DNA from: Muribaculaceae bacterium
GTDB lineage: Bacteria; Bacteroidota; Bacteroidia; Bacteroidales; Muribaculaceae
DNA length: 8,389 nucleotides
Direction: 5' to 3'
Assembly: GCA_024400895.1 (NCBI GenBank)
Contig: JAKSMA010000101.1
Location: forward strand, 1 to 8,389
In this document: piece after piece, positions 1-6,567 of the stretch
Layout of the letters: each line of letters starts with the position of its first letter
How positions within the stretch are numbered: the stretch's first letter is position 1
Made by a program: the position numbers and the translations under genes
Notes under the pieces: generated by a model
Told to the model about the DNA's origin: nothing
The model's input: only the letters and a program-made list of their open reading frames with translations
Databases searched by the model: none

Positions 1-47
1 ACAGCGGTGCCAACGACTGCTACGAGAAGTAGAAAATTTCGTTTCAT
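1..47 (-). CDS. 5' end of an exported protein (signal peptide only), runs off the left edge
   Basis: Reading leftward from an ATG at 47-45, the frame gives MKRNFLLLVAVVGTA and stays open to the window edge. Two basic residues followed by a hydrophobic run are typical of the start of a Sec signal peptide, so the product is probably periplasmic or outer-membrane. The start is supported by a Bacteroidota-type promoter at 90-121 with a predicted 5' UTR of about 37 bases. Only 15 codons are visible, so the family cannot be named. The gene is divergent from the acyltransferase gene at 177. Confidence 0.6.
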   Translation of the reverse strand, partial: MKRNFLLLVAVVGTA

Positions 48-89
48 TTATTCTTAGTTTAAAAGTTGGAGTTTTGTTTATCTTTAGTG

Positions 90-121
90 TAAAGTTACTG
101 CAAAAAATGCGCACAGGCAAA
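90..121 (-). promoter_or_regulatory. promoter for the leftward exported-protein gene
   Basis: On the minus strand TTTG (121-118) is followed after exactly 20 bases by TAACTTTA (97-90), one mismatch from the Bacteroidota -7 consensus TAnnTTTG. The predicted transcription start is near 84. The -33 element lies 5 bases from that of the opposing promoter. Confidence 0.55.
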
Positions 122-126
122 TGAAA

Positions 127-158
127 TTTGCTAAAGTGGCAATGTTGCCGTAATTTTG
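127..158 (+). promoter_or_regulatory. promoter for the acyltransferase gene
   Basis: TTTG at 127-130 is followed, after 20 bases, by a perfect TAnnTTTG element (TAATTTTG, 151-158). The predicted transcription start near 165 leaves a leader of only about 12 bases before the ATG at 177, so translation starts from a very short leader. Confidence 0.75.
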
Positions 159-176
159 TAGCAGAATATAATTGAT

Positions 177-1295
177 ATGCGCAACAACGTTATCTCCATA
201 TGTAAAGGCATAGCCATCATTTTGATGGTGCTGGGCCATACTGAGGGACCAGGCTTTTTGATGCACATTGTGTATCTTTTCCACATGCCTATCTTTTTTA
301 TCACAGCGGGCTATTTCTTCAGTCGCAAATATTTGTCGGATCCCTGGTCTTTTGTGGTGAAGCGATTTAAGGGGCTTTATGTGCCGATGGTGAAGTGGGC
401 ACTTTTCTTCTTGATTATTCACAATCTAATGTTCGATGTGGGGTTGCTGAGCGAAAAGTTTGGCAACTGGGAGAATGGTGTAACACACCCCTACAATCTT
501 CATACTTTCCTTCAGCGCGCGGTTAGCATCGTTACATCCATGTCGGGCTACGACGAGTTTTTGGCTGGCGCGTTCTGGTTTTTCCGTGCGCTTCTGATAT
601 CGAGCATCTTGTTTTTGGCTCTTTATTATGCCCTTGAAGGCCGATGGAAGCGCCTTCGAGGCAATGGCATCGTGACACTGATTTGCATTGGCGCATTGGG
701 TTTTGCTCTGCTGAAGATTAGCAATGGCTTGAAAGTGGTGAATGTGGTGCAAGGTGGCATTCGCGAATGCTGGGGCGTATTCTTTTTTGGGGTAGGTGTG
801 TTGTACCGCTCATATGAGCACCGAATTAAGGAGCATTGGGCATTGGCGTTGCTCTATTTGGGCATTCTTTGCCTGGCCACAAAACTTGGATGGCACGGCA
901 TGACACTCTCGCCATGGACGCAAGATGTAGTCACACTTCCGCTTACGGGCATAGCAGGCTTCTTGATGGTGCACTATGTGGCAAAGTGGCTCGATAGGCA
1001 CGATGGCATGGTGAAGCGCGCTCTTGTGCATTGTGGCGAAATGACCCTTTACATCTATGTGTTCCATATCATCTCGTTTAAGGCGGTAAGCGCCATTAAA
1101 ATTGCGTATTATGGCCTTGATTGGGGGCAGATGGGTTGCCATATGGTGGTGCACGAAAACAGTAAGACCGATATTTTCTGGGTGCTCTATACAATTGCCG
1201 GTACGGCTTTACCACTGGTGTGGATGTGGGGATATCGTAAGGTGAAACCGCATGTAGTGAATAGGGTGAAAAATATGCATTCTAAATTTAAGTAA
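177..1295 (+). CDS. acyltransferase 3 family integral membrane protein
   Basis: This 372-residue polytopic inner-membrane protein belongs to the acyltransferase-3 group (OafA/NodX/WecH-like), which moves acyl groups such as acetyl or succinyl onto cell-surface sugars. The N-terminal signature is clear: a hydrophobic first helix ends in VLGHT with the conserved histidine at about 21, followed by FHMPIFFITAGYFF at 35-48, the strongest family hallmark. Basic residues after the second helix (K62, R63), an FWFFRALL segment near 133-140 and LYIYVFHII near 291-299 also fit. About ten hydrophobic segments and a basic cytoplasmic tail are visible. The length is normal and the frame is intact. The substrate cannot be deduced because no polysaccharide or lipopolysaccharide genes are adjacent. 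The start is fixed by the promoter, which predicts transcription beginning about 12 bases upstream. Confidence 0.88.
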   Translation: MRNNVISICKGIAIILMVLGHTEGPGFLMHIVYLFHMPIFFITAGYFFSRKYLSDPWSFVVKRFKGLYVPMVKWALFFLIIHNLMFDVGLLSEKFGNWENGVTHPYNLHTFLQRAVSIVTSMSGYDEFLAGAFWFFRALLISSILFLALYYALEGRWKRLRGNGIVTLICIGALGFALLKISNGLKVVNVVQGGIRECWGVFFFGVGVLYRSYEHRIKEHWALALLYLGILCLATKLGWHGMTLSPWTQDVVTLPLTGIAGFLMVHYVAKWLDRHDGMVKRALVHCGEMTLYIYVFHIISFKAVSAIKIAYYGLDWGQMGCHMVVHENSKTDIFWVLYTIAGTALPLVWMWGYRKVKPHVVNRVKNMHSKFK

Positions 1296-1345
1296 ATAAA
1301 TCTAAAATAGTGTTTATTGTTGTCGGTTGATTCATGGAAATGCAT

Positions 1346-1353
1346 TATTTTTG
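1346..1353 (+). promoter_or_regulatory. nagA: candidate -7 element for nagA
   Basis: TATTTTTG matches the Bacteroidota -7 consensus exactly, placing transcription start near 1360 and giving a leader of about 44 bases. The -33 side is poor: no TTG lies 19-21 bases upstream (the nearest are 16 or 23 bases away). The promoter may therefore be weak or activator-dependent. A second, poorer candidate is TTTATTTG at 1369-1376. Confidence 0.4.
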
Positions 1354-1403
1354 TAAAGCTAAACTATATTTATTTGACTGACTAAGAACAATAACACTAT
1401 CGT

Positions 1404-2570
1404 ATGTTGACCCAAATTTATAATGGTCATATCCTCACTCCACAAGGATGGATAAATGGCGGCTCCATTTTGATGGAGAACGGCCATATTGTGGACATTT
1501 GCAATCACAGTAACATTGAGCCAGCGGCAGAGCAGGCTATCGATGCTAAAGGCATGCATATTGTGCCTGGAGGCATTGAACTTCACTGCCATGGCGGTGG
1601 CGGACGCGACTATCAAGAAGGCACAGAAGAGGCTTTCCGCGTTGCCACTCTCGCACATATGAAGCATGGCACCACTGCCATGTTCCCAACACTTTCTTCA
1701 TCCACACTTCAGATGATTGAAGAAGCTTGTCAAACTTGCGACAACTTGATGAAGGAGCCTGGAAGCCCAGTGATGGGCTTGCATCTTGAAGGACCTTACT
1801 TCAATTTGAAGAAAGCTGGTGCTCAGATGCCTGAAATTATTCGTGATCCAAATCCTGAAGAATATCGCCATATCGTGGAAGATTTCAATTGTATGGCTCG
1901 TTGGGATGTGGCTCCAGAACTGCCTGGCGCTATCGACATGGGTCGCTATCTCGTAGAAAAAGGCGTGGTGGCAGCAATTGGCCATACTGCAGCTGGCTAT
2001 CCCGATGTGAAGGCTGCCTATGAAGTTGGCTATAGCCATGCTACCCACTTCTACAATGCTATGACAAGCGTGCACAACGAACGCGAATATAAGCACGCAG
2101 GCACAGTGGAAAGTGTGTATTTGATGGATAACATGACCGTGGAATGTATTGCCGACGGCATTCATGTGCCAGGACCAATTTTGCAATTGGTATATCGCTG
2201 GAAAGGTGTAGAGCGTATGGCGCTCATCACTGATGCGCTCGCTGTTTCGTGCAGCGACAGCGACAAGGCTTTCGATCCACGTGTAATCATAGAAGACGGT
2301 GTGTGCAAATTGAGCGACCGTTCGGCTCTCGCAGGCAGCATTGCCACTATGGACCGCTTGGTTCGCACCGCAGTAAATATTGCCGGAATTCCATTGTGCG
2401 ACGCTTGTCGTATGATTAGCGAAACTCCTGCACGCATTATGAGCATCTACGACCGCAAGGGCTCGCTCCAAAAAGGCAAGGATGCTGATATGCTCATTCT
2501 TGATGCCGATCTCAATCTCCGCGCAGTGTTCGCAATGGGCGAGATGGTAGAAGGCACTAATAAATTGTAA
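1404..2570 (+). CDS. nagA: N-acetylglucosamine-6-phosphate deacetylase
   Basis: NagA removes the acetyl group from N-acetylglucosamine-6-phosphate to give glucosamine-6-phosphate and acetate in the cytosol, feeding amino-sugar catabolism and cell-wall recycling. The amidohydrolase fold is evident. An N-terminal beta segment precedes PGGIELHCHGGGG (55-67), equivalent to the usual PGFIDxHxHG strand. Then come GLHLEGPYF (125-133; metal-ligand E129), AIGHT (191-195; ligand H194), ATHFYNAM (213-220; ligand H215, substrate-binding N218), DGIHV (251-255; substrate-binding H254) and LITDA (274-278) with catalytic D277. A late LAGSIATMD segment and KGSLQKGKDADMLILD near the C-terminus also fit. The length of 388 residues is normal for the family and no key residue is missing. 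It appears to be a single-gene unit: no nagB or transporter lies beside it, and a strong terminator follows. Confidence 0.96.
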   Translation: MLTQIYNGHILTPQGWINGGSILMENGHIVDICNHSNIEPAAEQAIDAKGMHIVPGGIELHCHGGGGRDYQEGTEEAFRVATLAHMKHGTTAMFPTLSSSTLQMIEEACQTCDNLMKEPGSPVMGLHLEGPYFNLKKAGAQMPEIIRDPNPEEYRHIVEDFNCMARWDVAPELPGAIDMGRYLVEKGVVAAIGHTAAGYPDVKAAYEVGYSHATHFYNAMTSVHNEREYKHAGTVESVYLMDNMTVECIADGIHVPGPILQLVYRWKGVERMALITDALAVSCSDSDKAFDPRVIIEDGVCKLSDRSALAGSIATMDRLVRTAVNIAGIPLCDACRMISETPARIMSIYDRKGSLQKGKDADMLILDADLNLRAVFAMGEMVEGTNKL

Positions 2571-2602
2571 ACGCTAACTAATTATCTAAAAAATCAACAT
2601 CG

Positions 2603-2641
2603 CGGTGGCGCACCTGTGACAGGTCCGTCACCGTTTTTTTT
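2603..2641 (+). terminator. intrinsic terminator after nagA
   Basis: A long hairpin is formed by CGGTGGCG (2603-2610) pairing with CGTCACCG (2626-2633), including one G-U pair. A C-C mismatch follows, then an inner ACCTG/CAGGT stem with a TGA loop. The structure runs directly into eight Ts (2634-2641). It lies 32 bases past the nagA stop. Confidence 0.93.
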
Positions 2642-2715
2642 GCTGTTTGGATTAGGGTAGGGGATGTGAAAATATGATGAATCCGTTTTATTTTGCCACT
2701 TTTTCACTCTAAAAG

Positions 2716-2746
2716 TTGCACAGGTAAAAAAAATGCTCTATCTTTG
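2716..2746 (+). promoter_or_regulatory. promoter for tRNA-His
   Basis: TTG at 2716-2718, 20 bases of spacing, then a perfect TATCTTTG at 2739-2746. The predicted transcription start is near 2753, about 14 bases before the mature tRNA. It matches the Bacteroidota consensus exactly. Confidence 0.82.
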
Positions 2747-2766
2747 CACCCGTTAAACACGACATG

Positions 2767-2843
<77 letters not shown>

Positions 2844-2846
2844 AAG

Positions 2847-2877
2847 GAGACTTGCCAATGGTAAGTCTCATTTTTTT
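2847..2877 (+). terminator. intrinsic terminator after tRNA-His
   Basis: GAGACTT (2847-2853) pairs perfectly with AAGTCTC (2863-2869). The stem can extend inward through a G-U pair and CC/GG. One A and then seven Ts (2871-2877) follow. It begins four bases after the encoded CCA. Confidence 0.9.
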
Positions 2878-3113
2878 GTCACCATCTTTGGACTGTTCTG
2901 TTCCTAAACTCTATGGAAAAAATTTAGTGGGAGAGCGTATTATGGTTCTGTGGAAAAGGTGGGGATGATAAACAAGAAAATAAACATTTCTGCTACTATC
3001 CCACTATGGTAGTGACATGCCTCAGGCATGTTGAACCCGCAACCTCCGAAAACACACACAGCAGATTTGAACAGGAATTTTAAAATCTAATTCGATAAAT
3101 TCGTCACCTTCCA
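2878..3113. other. intergenic stretch between convergent units
   Basis: This 236-base gap lies between the tRNA-His terminator and the 3' end of the leftward DUF3843-like gene. I see no credible gene here. The one clear structure is a 7-bp perfect hairpin at 3015-3031 (ACATGCC, loop TCA, GGCATGT). It has no T-run on either side, so it is not an obvious intrinsic terminator. A tRNA-like fragment on the minus strand lies just to its right. Confidence 0.5.
3015..3031. repeat. perfect short inverted repeat (hairpin)
   Basis: ACATGCC (3015-3021) and GGCATGT (3025-3031) are exact complements around a TCA loop. It lies about 80 bases beyond the stop of the leftward gene ending at 3114. It could protect the 3' end of that mRNA, but the missing U-tract argues against intrinsic termination. 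Confidence 0.5.
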
Positions 3114-4331
3114 CTAAATTTCGGCTGAGGTGTAGAATTCTTGTTGATAGAGGCGTGCGAGGAAATCCCAGTTGTCGTGGAGGATGGTGCCTGATTCGTC
3201 AGCCGGAAGTTTTGCGTCGGGCAACAAACCTCTATTAAACAGGTAGCGAATCAGGTCGGCTGGGCAGCGGCCAGGCTCTGTTACAAGTGTGTGCGCCTCT
3301 TGTGATGCAAGTGCTTTGTTGTAGAGCGTGTTGCCCTCCATTGCCACGAATTGTGCCACATTAGGGGCGATGAGGATACCGTGTTCCTTGTTGGCAAGAA
3401 TCACGAAATTGGCATGCGCTTTCAGATTGGGAAGCACGCCGCCCTCCTCCTGCTCCCAGCCCATTTTGCAAGTAAGGAACGAAACTAAGGCTTCATAATC
3501 TTTGAAGAACGCGATTTCTTTTCCGTTGGCTTTCACGAAATCGGTGTAGAGATGGTGAATTTCTTTTTTCTCCACTTTTACCTTCTTGGGAAGCTCGCCA
3601 GTGGCCACCATTTGCACCCATTCGCCTATAGGTAGCGCCAACGGACCGCAGGGCTGGCTGAGCATCACGCGGTCGTAGAGGTCCTGTATCTTTTCTGCAG
3701 CGGCTGCGCCTTCTTTCTGATAGATATCGCGTGCTTCAAGGTGAGCTTTTGCAATTGCGATTTTTGATGCGTGCTTCAGGAGATAGCAGTGGTAGAACAG
3801 CCAGGTGCTCAATTCAAAAATGCTATTGGCATCTTCCACATCTTCGGGGTCGACGCCCGCCTTCATATTGTATTCAATGGCTTCTGGCGCGGTTTCATAT
3901 ACCTCGTCGAGCAATTGGTGGAATTCGTCAGCCAGCCATCCGATATCGGCATCGAGGGGCGAAAGATTGAAATTCTTGTAGTGCTGTCCTTCCAGTGCAT
4001 ACCAGATGATAAAGCGCAAGTCGTCGCGATTCAACTCGTAGTCGATGTAGTCGTCGCTACGCCCGTAGAATGGGAGCGGTGTGCCATATAGGTGCTCATG
4101 CATCATAGTGAACGAGCGCCAGATGCCTGCATCGGTGACCACATCCTGAAAATATCCCACCACGGCAAGTACCACGGCTTCGCGTTGCGTGTCGGGCATA
4201 TCGGAAAACCTGCCGCTTTCATCCCAGTGTTTAGTCAATTTGGTGGCCAAAAGCATGTAGAATTTCTCAACCTCAGTCACCTTTTTGGTGTTGGGTTGCA
4301 TTCGCATAAATTCTTTGGCAGAGATTTCCAT
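3114..4331 (-). CDS. DUF3843-like protein of unknown function, translationally coupled to the gene upstream
   Basis: This is a 405-residue soluble protein with no signal peptide or membrane helix, so it is probably cytosolic. It begins MEISAKEFMRMQPN and contains conserved-looking segments such as AVVGYFQDVVTDAGIWRSF, LYGTPLPFYG near 81-90 and LRFIIWYALEG soon after, in a helix-rich acidic protein. From memory this pattern matches the Bacteroidota family DUF3843; that assignment was not checked by search. I prefer the ATG at 4331-4329 over one 12 codons upstream (4367). It makes TAATG with the stop of the preceding gene, a classic coupling arrangement, and it starts at the point where I recall the family's homology beginning. 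The longer form would add 12 residues translated across the upstream gene. No catalytic motif is recognisable. The two genes form an operon with one promoter near 4887-4918. Confidence 0.8.
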   Translation of the reverse strand: MEISAKEFMRMQPNTKKVTEVEKFYMLLATKLTKHWDESGRFSDMPDTQREAVVLAVVGYFQDVVTDAGIWRSFTMMHEHLYGTPLPFYGRSDDYIDYELNRDDLRFIIWYALEGQHYKNFNLSPLDADIGWLADEFHQLLDEVYETAPEAIEYNMKAGVDPEDVEDANSIFELSTWLFYHCYLLKHASKIAIAKAHLEARDIYQKEGAAAAEKIQDLYDRVMLSQPCGPLALPIGEWVQMVATGELPKKVKVEKKEIHHLYTDFVKANGKEIAFFKDYEALVSFLTCKMGWEQEEGGVLPNLKAHANFVILANKEHGILIAPNVAQFVAMEGNTLYNKALASQEAHTLVTEPGRCPADLIRYLFNRGLLPDAKLPADESGTILHDNWDFLARLYQQEFYTSAEI

Positions 4332-4852
4332 TAGTTCTTCAGTTTCACTGTTCCGTATTCGTAGCACACGCTGGTGGTGTAGCCGTATTCAGTTTGTGTG
4401 ATGTAGATAGTGCAGGTGGTGGTGCCCACATTTGTGAAATAGCAGTCGAAACCATCCACGTGAGTTTTAATCATCACGTATTTGTCGGCAAGGTTGCCAT
4501 AAATGGCTTTGCTAAATACGATAGCGTCTTCTTTGGATAGGCCCGATTTCATAAAGGTGACACTTGATAGCACATCTTCGTCGAAGTCCATCGAGGCGTA
4601 GGTGTAGTTGAGTCCATCGAGAGTGGGTGCATCGATAATGATGCTGCTTCCATATTCCGACGACGAGAGTTTGCGACTTTCGAGTTTCGCCTTCACATCA
4701 TGTTTTGATGTTTCGCCTAAGATGGAGCCCCAGAATTCGTTTTGGAGAGCAACTGCCACCTCTTGGTCTTCGCTAACTGTGGTTTCTTGGCTTTGTGCAA
4801 CTGCTGCACTGAAGCAAATGGCCAATGTCAGGGCGATAAATATTTTTTTCAT
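4331..4852 (-). CDS. small secreted protein of unknown function
   Basis: This 173-residue protein has a clear Sec signal peptide, MKKIFIALTLAICFSAAVA, with likely cleavage before Q20. The mature part starts with an acidic stretch. It is followed by FWGSILGETSKHDVKAKLESR (40-60), which resembles the 'F-G...G-t...-v...L' helix opening found in small periplasmic two-layer proteins of the PepSY/BLIP type. The C-terminal part is strand-rich, with alternating Tyr/Thr residues. There is no lipobox, so it should be soluble in the periplasm or secreted. I cannot assign a family. Two cysteines late in the mature protein could form a disulfide. It is the first gene of a two-gene unit and its stop overlaps the next start, so the cytosolic DUF3843-like protein is made in step with this exported one. 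Confidence 0.82.
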   Translation of the reverse strand: MKKIFIALTLAICFSAAVAQSQETTVSEDQEVAVALQNEFWGSILGETSKHDVKAKLESRKLSSSEYGSSIIIDAPTLDGLNYTYASMDFDEDVLSSVTFMKSGLSKEDAIVFSKAIYGNLADKYVMIKTHVDGFDCYFTNVGTTTCTIYITQTEYGYTTSVCYEYGTVKLKN

Positions 4853-4886
4853 AATTCTTGCTTTTAAAGTCGGGTTAAGTGATTCA

Positions 4887-4918
4887 CAAAGATAGCAACA
4901 ATTTCATTTATGCGTCAA
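4887..4918 (-). promoter_or_regulatory. promoter for the secreted protein / DUF3843-like operon
   Basis: On the minus strand TTG (4918-4916, part of a TTTTG run) is followed after 21 bases by a perfect TATCTTTG (4894-4887). The predicted start is near 4880, giving a leader of about 27 bases before the ATG at 4852. Confidence 0.72.
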
Positions 4919-4970
4919 AATAATAATCTAAAATGATGCTAAAAAATCAGATATAATTACTTTCTGAGAT

Positions 4971-5003
4971 AAAAAATCCTCCAGAGGTGTTCTGGAGGAT
5001 TTT
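4971..5003 (-). terminator. intrinsic terminator after tRNA-Thr
   Basis: A perfect 13-bp inverted repeat (4973-4985 with 4991-5003) surrounds a 5-base loop. Read leftward, it ends in a run of six Us (4976-4971). It starts one base after the tRNA 3' end and also separates this unit from the promoter region of the next leftward operon. The flanking A and T runs could let it act in both directions. Confidence 0.9.
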
Positions 5004-5004
5004 G

Positions 5005-5077
5005 AGCCGCGAACAGGGCTCGAACCCGTGACCTTTTCGTTACGAATGAAATGCTCTACCAACTGAGCTATTGCGGC
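5005..5077 (-). tRNA. tRNA-Thr (anticodon CGT), with two A-C mismatches
   Basis: A cloverleaf is clear on the minus strand: acceptor GCCGCAA (5077-5071), D arm GCTC...GAGC, anticodon loop TTCGTAA with anticodon CGT (complement of 5042-5044), and T arm ACGGG-TTCGAGC-CCTGT. The discriminator is T, and CCA is not encoded because CAA follows. The anticodon reads ACG threonine codons. Two stem positions do not pair: A6 faces C67 in the acceptor, and A31 faces C39 at the base of the anticodon loop. All other stems are sound, so it is probably functional. No separate promoter is visible between it and the lipoprotein gene ending 56 bases upstream. Confidence 0.92.
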
Positions 5078-5081
5078 TATT

Positions 5082-5115
5082 ACGATGCTTAGCGGCGCAT
5101 CGTTTTATTATTTTT
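5082..5115. repeat. stem-loop between the lipoprotein gene and tRNA-Thr
   Basis: ACGATGC (5082-5088) pairs with GCATCGT (5097-5103) around an 8-base loop. On the plus strand it is followed by a T-rich run to 5115 and looks like a terminator, but no rightward gene precedes it. On the minus strand it lies five bases before the tRNA 5' end without a U-tract, so transcription could pass through. It may act as a processing structure in a joint lipoprotein-tRNA transcript, or block antisense transcription. Confidence 0.5.
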
Positions 5116-5133
5116 GAGTCGGCAGCTATGCTG

Positions 5134-6540
5134 TTAGAATACCGACTGCTTGCTGTATACTACCTTGATTTTTGCCTTGTCGAGGCGCAATTTCACGATT
5201 GATGGCAGTGCCACTGAAGGTGAAATCTTTGTCACGATGGTTTGTTGTTGTGAAGAGTAGTAATAGTAGCTTGAGTTTTGAGTGTAGCTTGTCACATCAA
5301 TAGGAGTGAGTACCAGATTGATGTCTTCTTCCTTGGCAACACCACCTTGATTGTTGAGGATGTTGAGGATGTAGGGACGGAGTCCGGTGAATTCATATTG
5401 TTTCTTCGTAGCATTGTAAGTCGCATAGAAAGAATCCTGATTGTTTGTCAAGCTGTCACCGTCGAAGAATGTGTCCTTCTTGTTCCTTTTCACCATCAAG
5501 ATGTGTGATGGTGGAGCAATTTTGTATTCATTGCTGATTTCCTCTGCAGGGATTGTGAGTTCAAGAGAGTTGATTACCGAAAGACCGTCGGCCGTATTGG
5601 CTCTGTAGGTGTTGATGATGTCTTGTATAGGGAACTTCACGTTCACCTCGTAGCCAGAAGGCCCCATCACGATAGCTTCGCCATTACCCACCATTTCTTT
5701 CACGCTTTCGGCAACGGTGAGTTGGAGATTGTTGTTGGTGATGACTTCTGGAGTTGAAGCAGCATAGACTTGCATACTGGTTTGGATAGTGTCGACAGTG
5801 TCGCGCACCACGGTGTGCTGGCGATAGTACACTTCCAAATCGGTTGCGTAGTAGTTCATTACGCGGCCAGAGCCATAGCTGTGCTTGATGTAGAGGCCAG
5901 GGAATTCTTCTTTGAATTTTGTTGGGTCGCGGAAGAATTCATTGTTCTTTGTGTAGAGTTGGAACATCTTTTGCGCATATTCCTTTGGCATTGGTACGCG
6001 AATTTCTCGCCATGTGGATGATGCGCCCGAGTAGCTATATTCCGCACAGTGAACAGCGCTTGCAGGAGAGCATGATGCTGATGCAAGAGGTTTGGCTGCA
6101 TCATAGTAGCCATCTGCAGAGAAATCGCTATAGATGGGGTCGGGAAGCGGCTTGTTGAGCTCATACACATTCATACGCATAGGGGCCAAAGAGTCGCCGG
6201 TGAAACCACCAGTCGACTTCAAACTCAGCACCAGTCGGCAAGAGTCGATCCATTCGGCTTTAGTTCCGACGGTGTCGATTCTGTTGGCAGGCATCAATTG
6301 GCACACCACTTCGCTCTTGAGCTTGCCGTAGCCAGGGCAGTTGATTTCGCCCACGAGCTGAGTGCTTGTGCGTGCTTGGAGTTTTGTGTTAGGCACACTT
6401 ACGCCTGTCATCACAAACGAAGAGTCCTCGATAATCGACGACTTAGTGTCGGTGATAGAGTGGCCTATATTTTCGTCGGAGCATGAATACACGCCCACCA
6501 TCATGAGCAGGGCGAATATCAGAGTGACCGATTTTTTCAT
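5134..6540 (-). CDS. DUF4270-like surface lipoprotein
   Basis: This 468-residue protein begins MKKSVTLIFALLMMVGVYSC, a lipoprotein signal peptide with the lipid-modified cysteine at residue 20. Ser-Asp-Glu follow directly, an acidic export signal that in Bacteroidota favours placement on the outer face of the outer membrane. The mature start (ENIGHSI), an early ARTSTQLVGEI segment, a repeated 'IDSCRLVLSL' beta pattern and GDSLAPMRMNVYEL match what I recall of family DUF4270, whose function is unknown. The length fits. The ATG at 6540 is chosen over a TTG two codons earlier because it gives the standard M-K-K start. It lies 27 bases after the glycogen-synthase-like gene, so they are probably one operon. 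I recall this pairing as common in Bacteroidales. Carbohydrate or envelope involvement is inference only. Confidence 0.85.
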   Translation of the reverse strand: MKKSVTLIFALLMMVGVYSCSDENIGHSITDTKSSIIEDSSFVMTGVSVPNTKLQARTSTQLVGEINCPGYGKLKSEVVCQLMPANRIDTVGTKAEWIDSCRLVLSLKSTGGFTGDSLAPMRMNVYELNKPLPDPIYSDFSADGYYDAAKPLASASCSPASAVHCAEYSYSGASSTWREIRVPMPKEYAQKMFQLYTKNNEFFRDPTKFKEEFPGLYIKHSYGSGRVMNYYATDLEVYYRQHTVVRDTVDTIQTSMQVYAASTPEVITNNNLQLTVAESVKEMVGNGEAIVMGPSGYEVNVKFPIQDIINTYRANTADGLSVINSLELTIPAEEISNEYKIAPPSHILMVKRNKKDTFFDGDSLTNNQDSFYATYNATKKQYEFTGLRPYILNILNNQGGVAKEEDINLVLTPIDVTSYTQNSSYYYYSSQQQTIVTKISPSVALPSIVKLRLDKAKIKVVYSKQSVF

Positions 6541-6567
6541 ATTCAAAAATTGAGAGGTGAATATTTT

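Noticed and set aside
1295..1320. Possible terminator after the acyltransferase gene (AATAAA ... TTTATT)
   Set aside because: Only six A-T pairs with a long loop and no T-run, so it is too weak to call.
1698..2471. Leftward open frame of about 257 codons inside nagA
   Set aside because: It lies wholly antisense to a fully conserved nagA with all catalytic residues intact. Its His- and Cys-rich composition is typical of a shadow frame.
3771..4334. Rightward open frames inside the DUF3843-like gene
   Set aside because: They are antisense to a coherent gene with operon context and have no promoter or recognisable domains.
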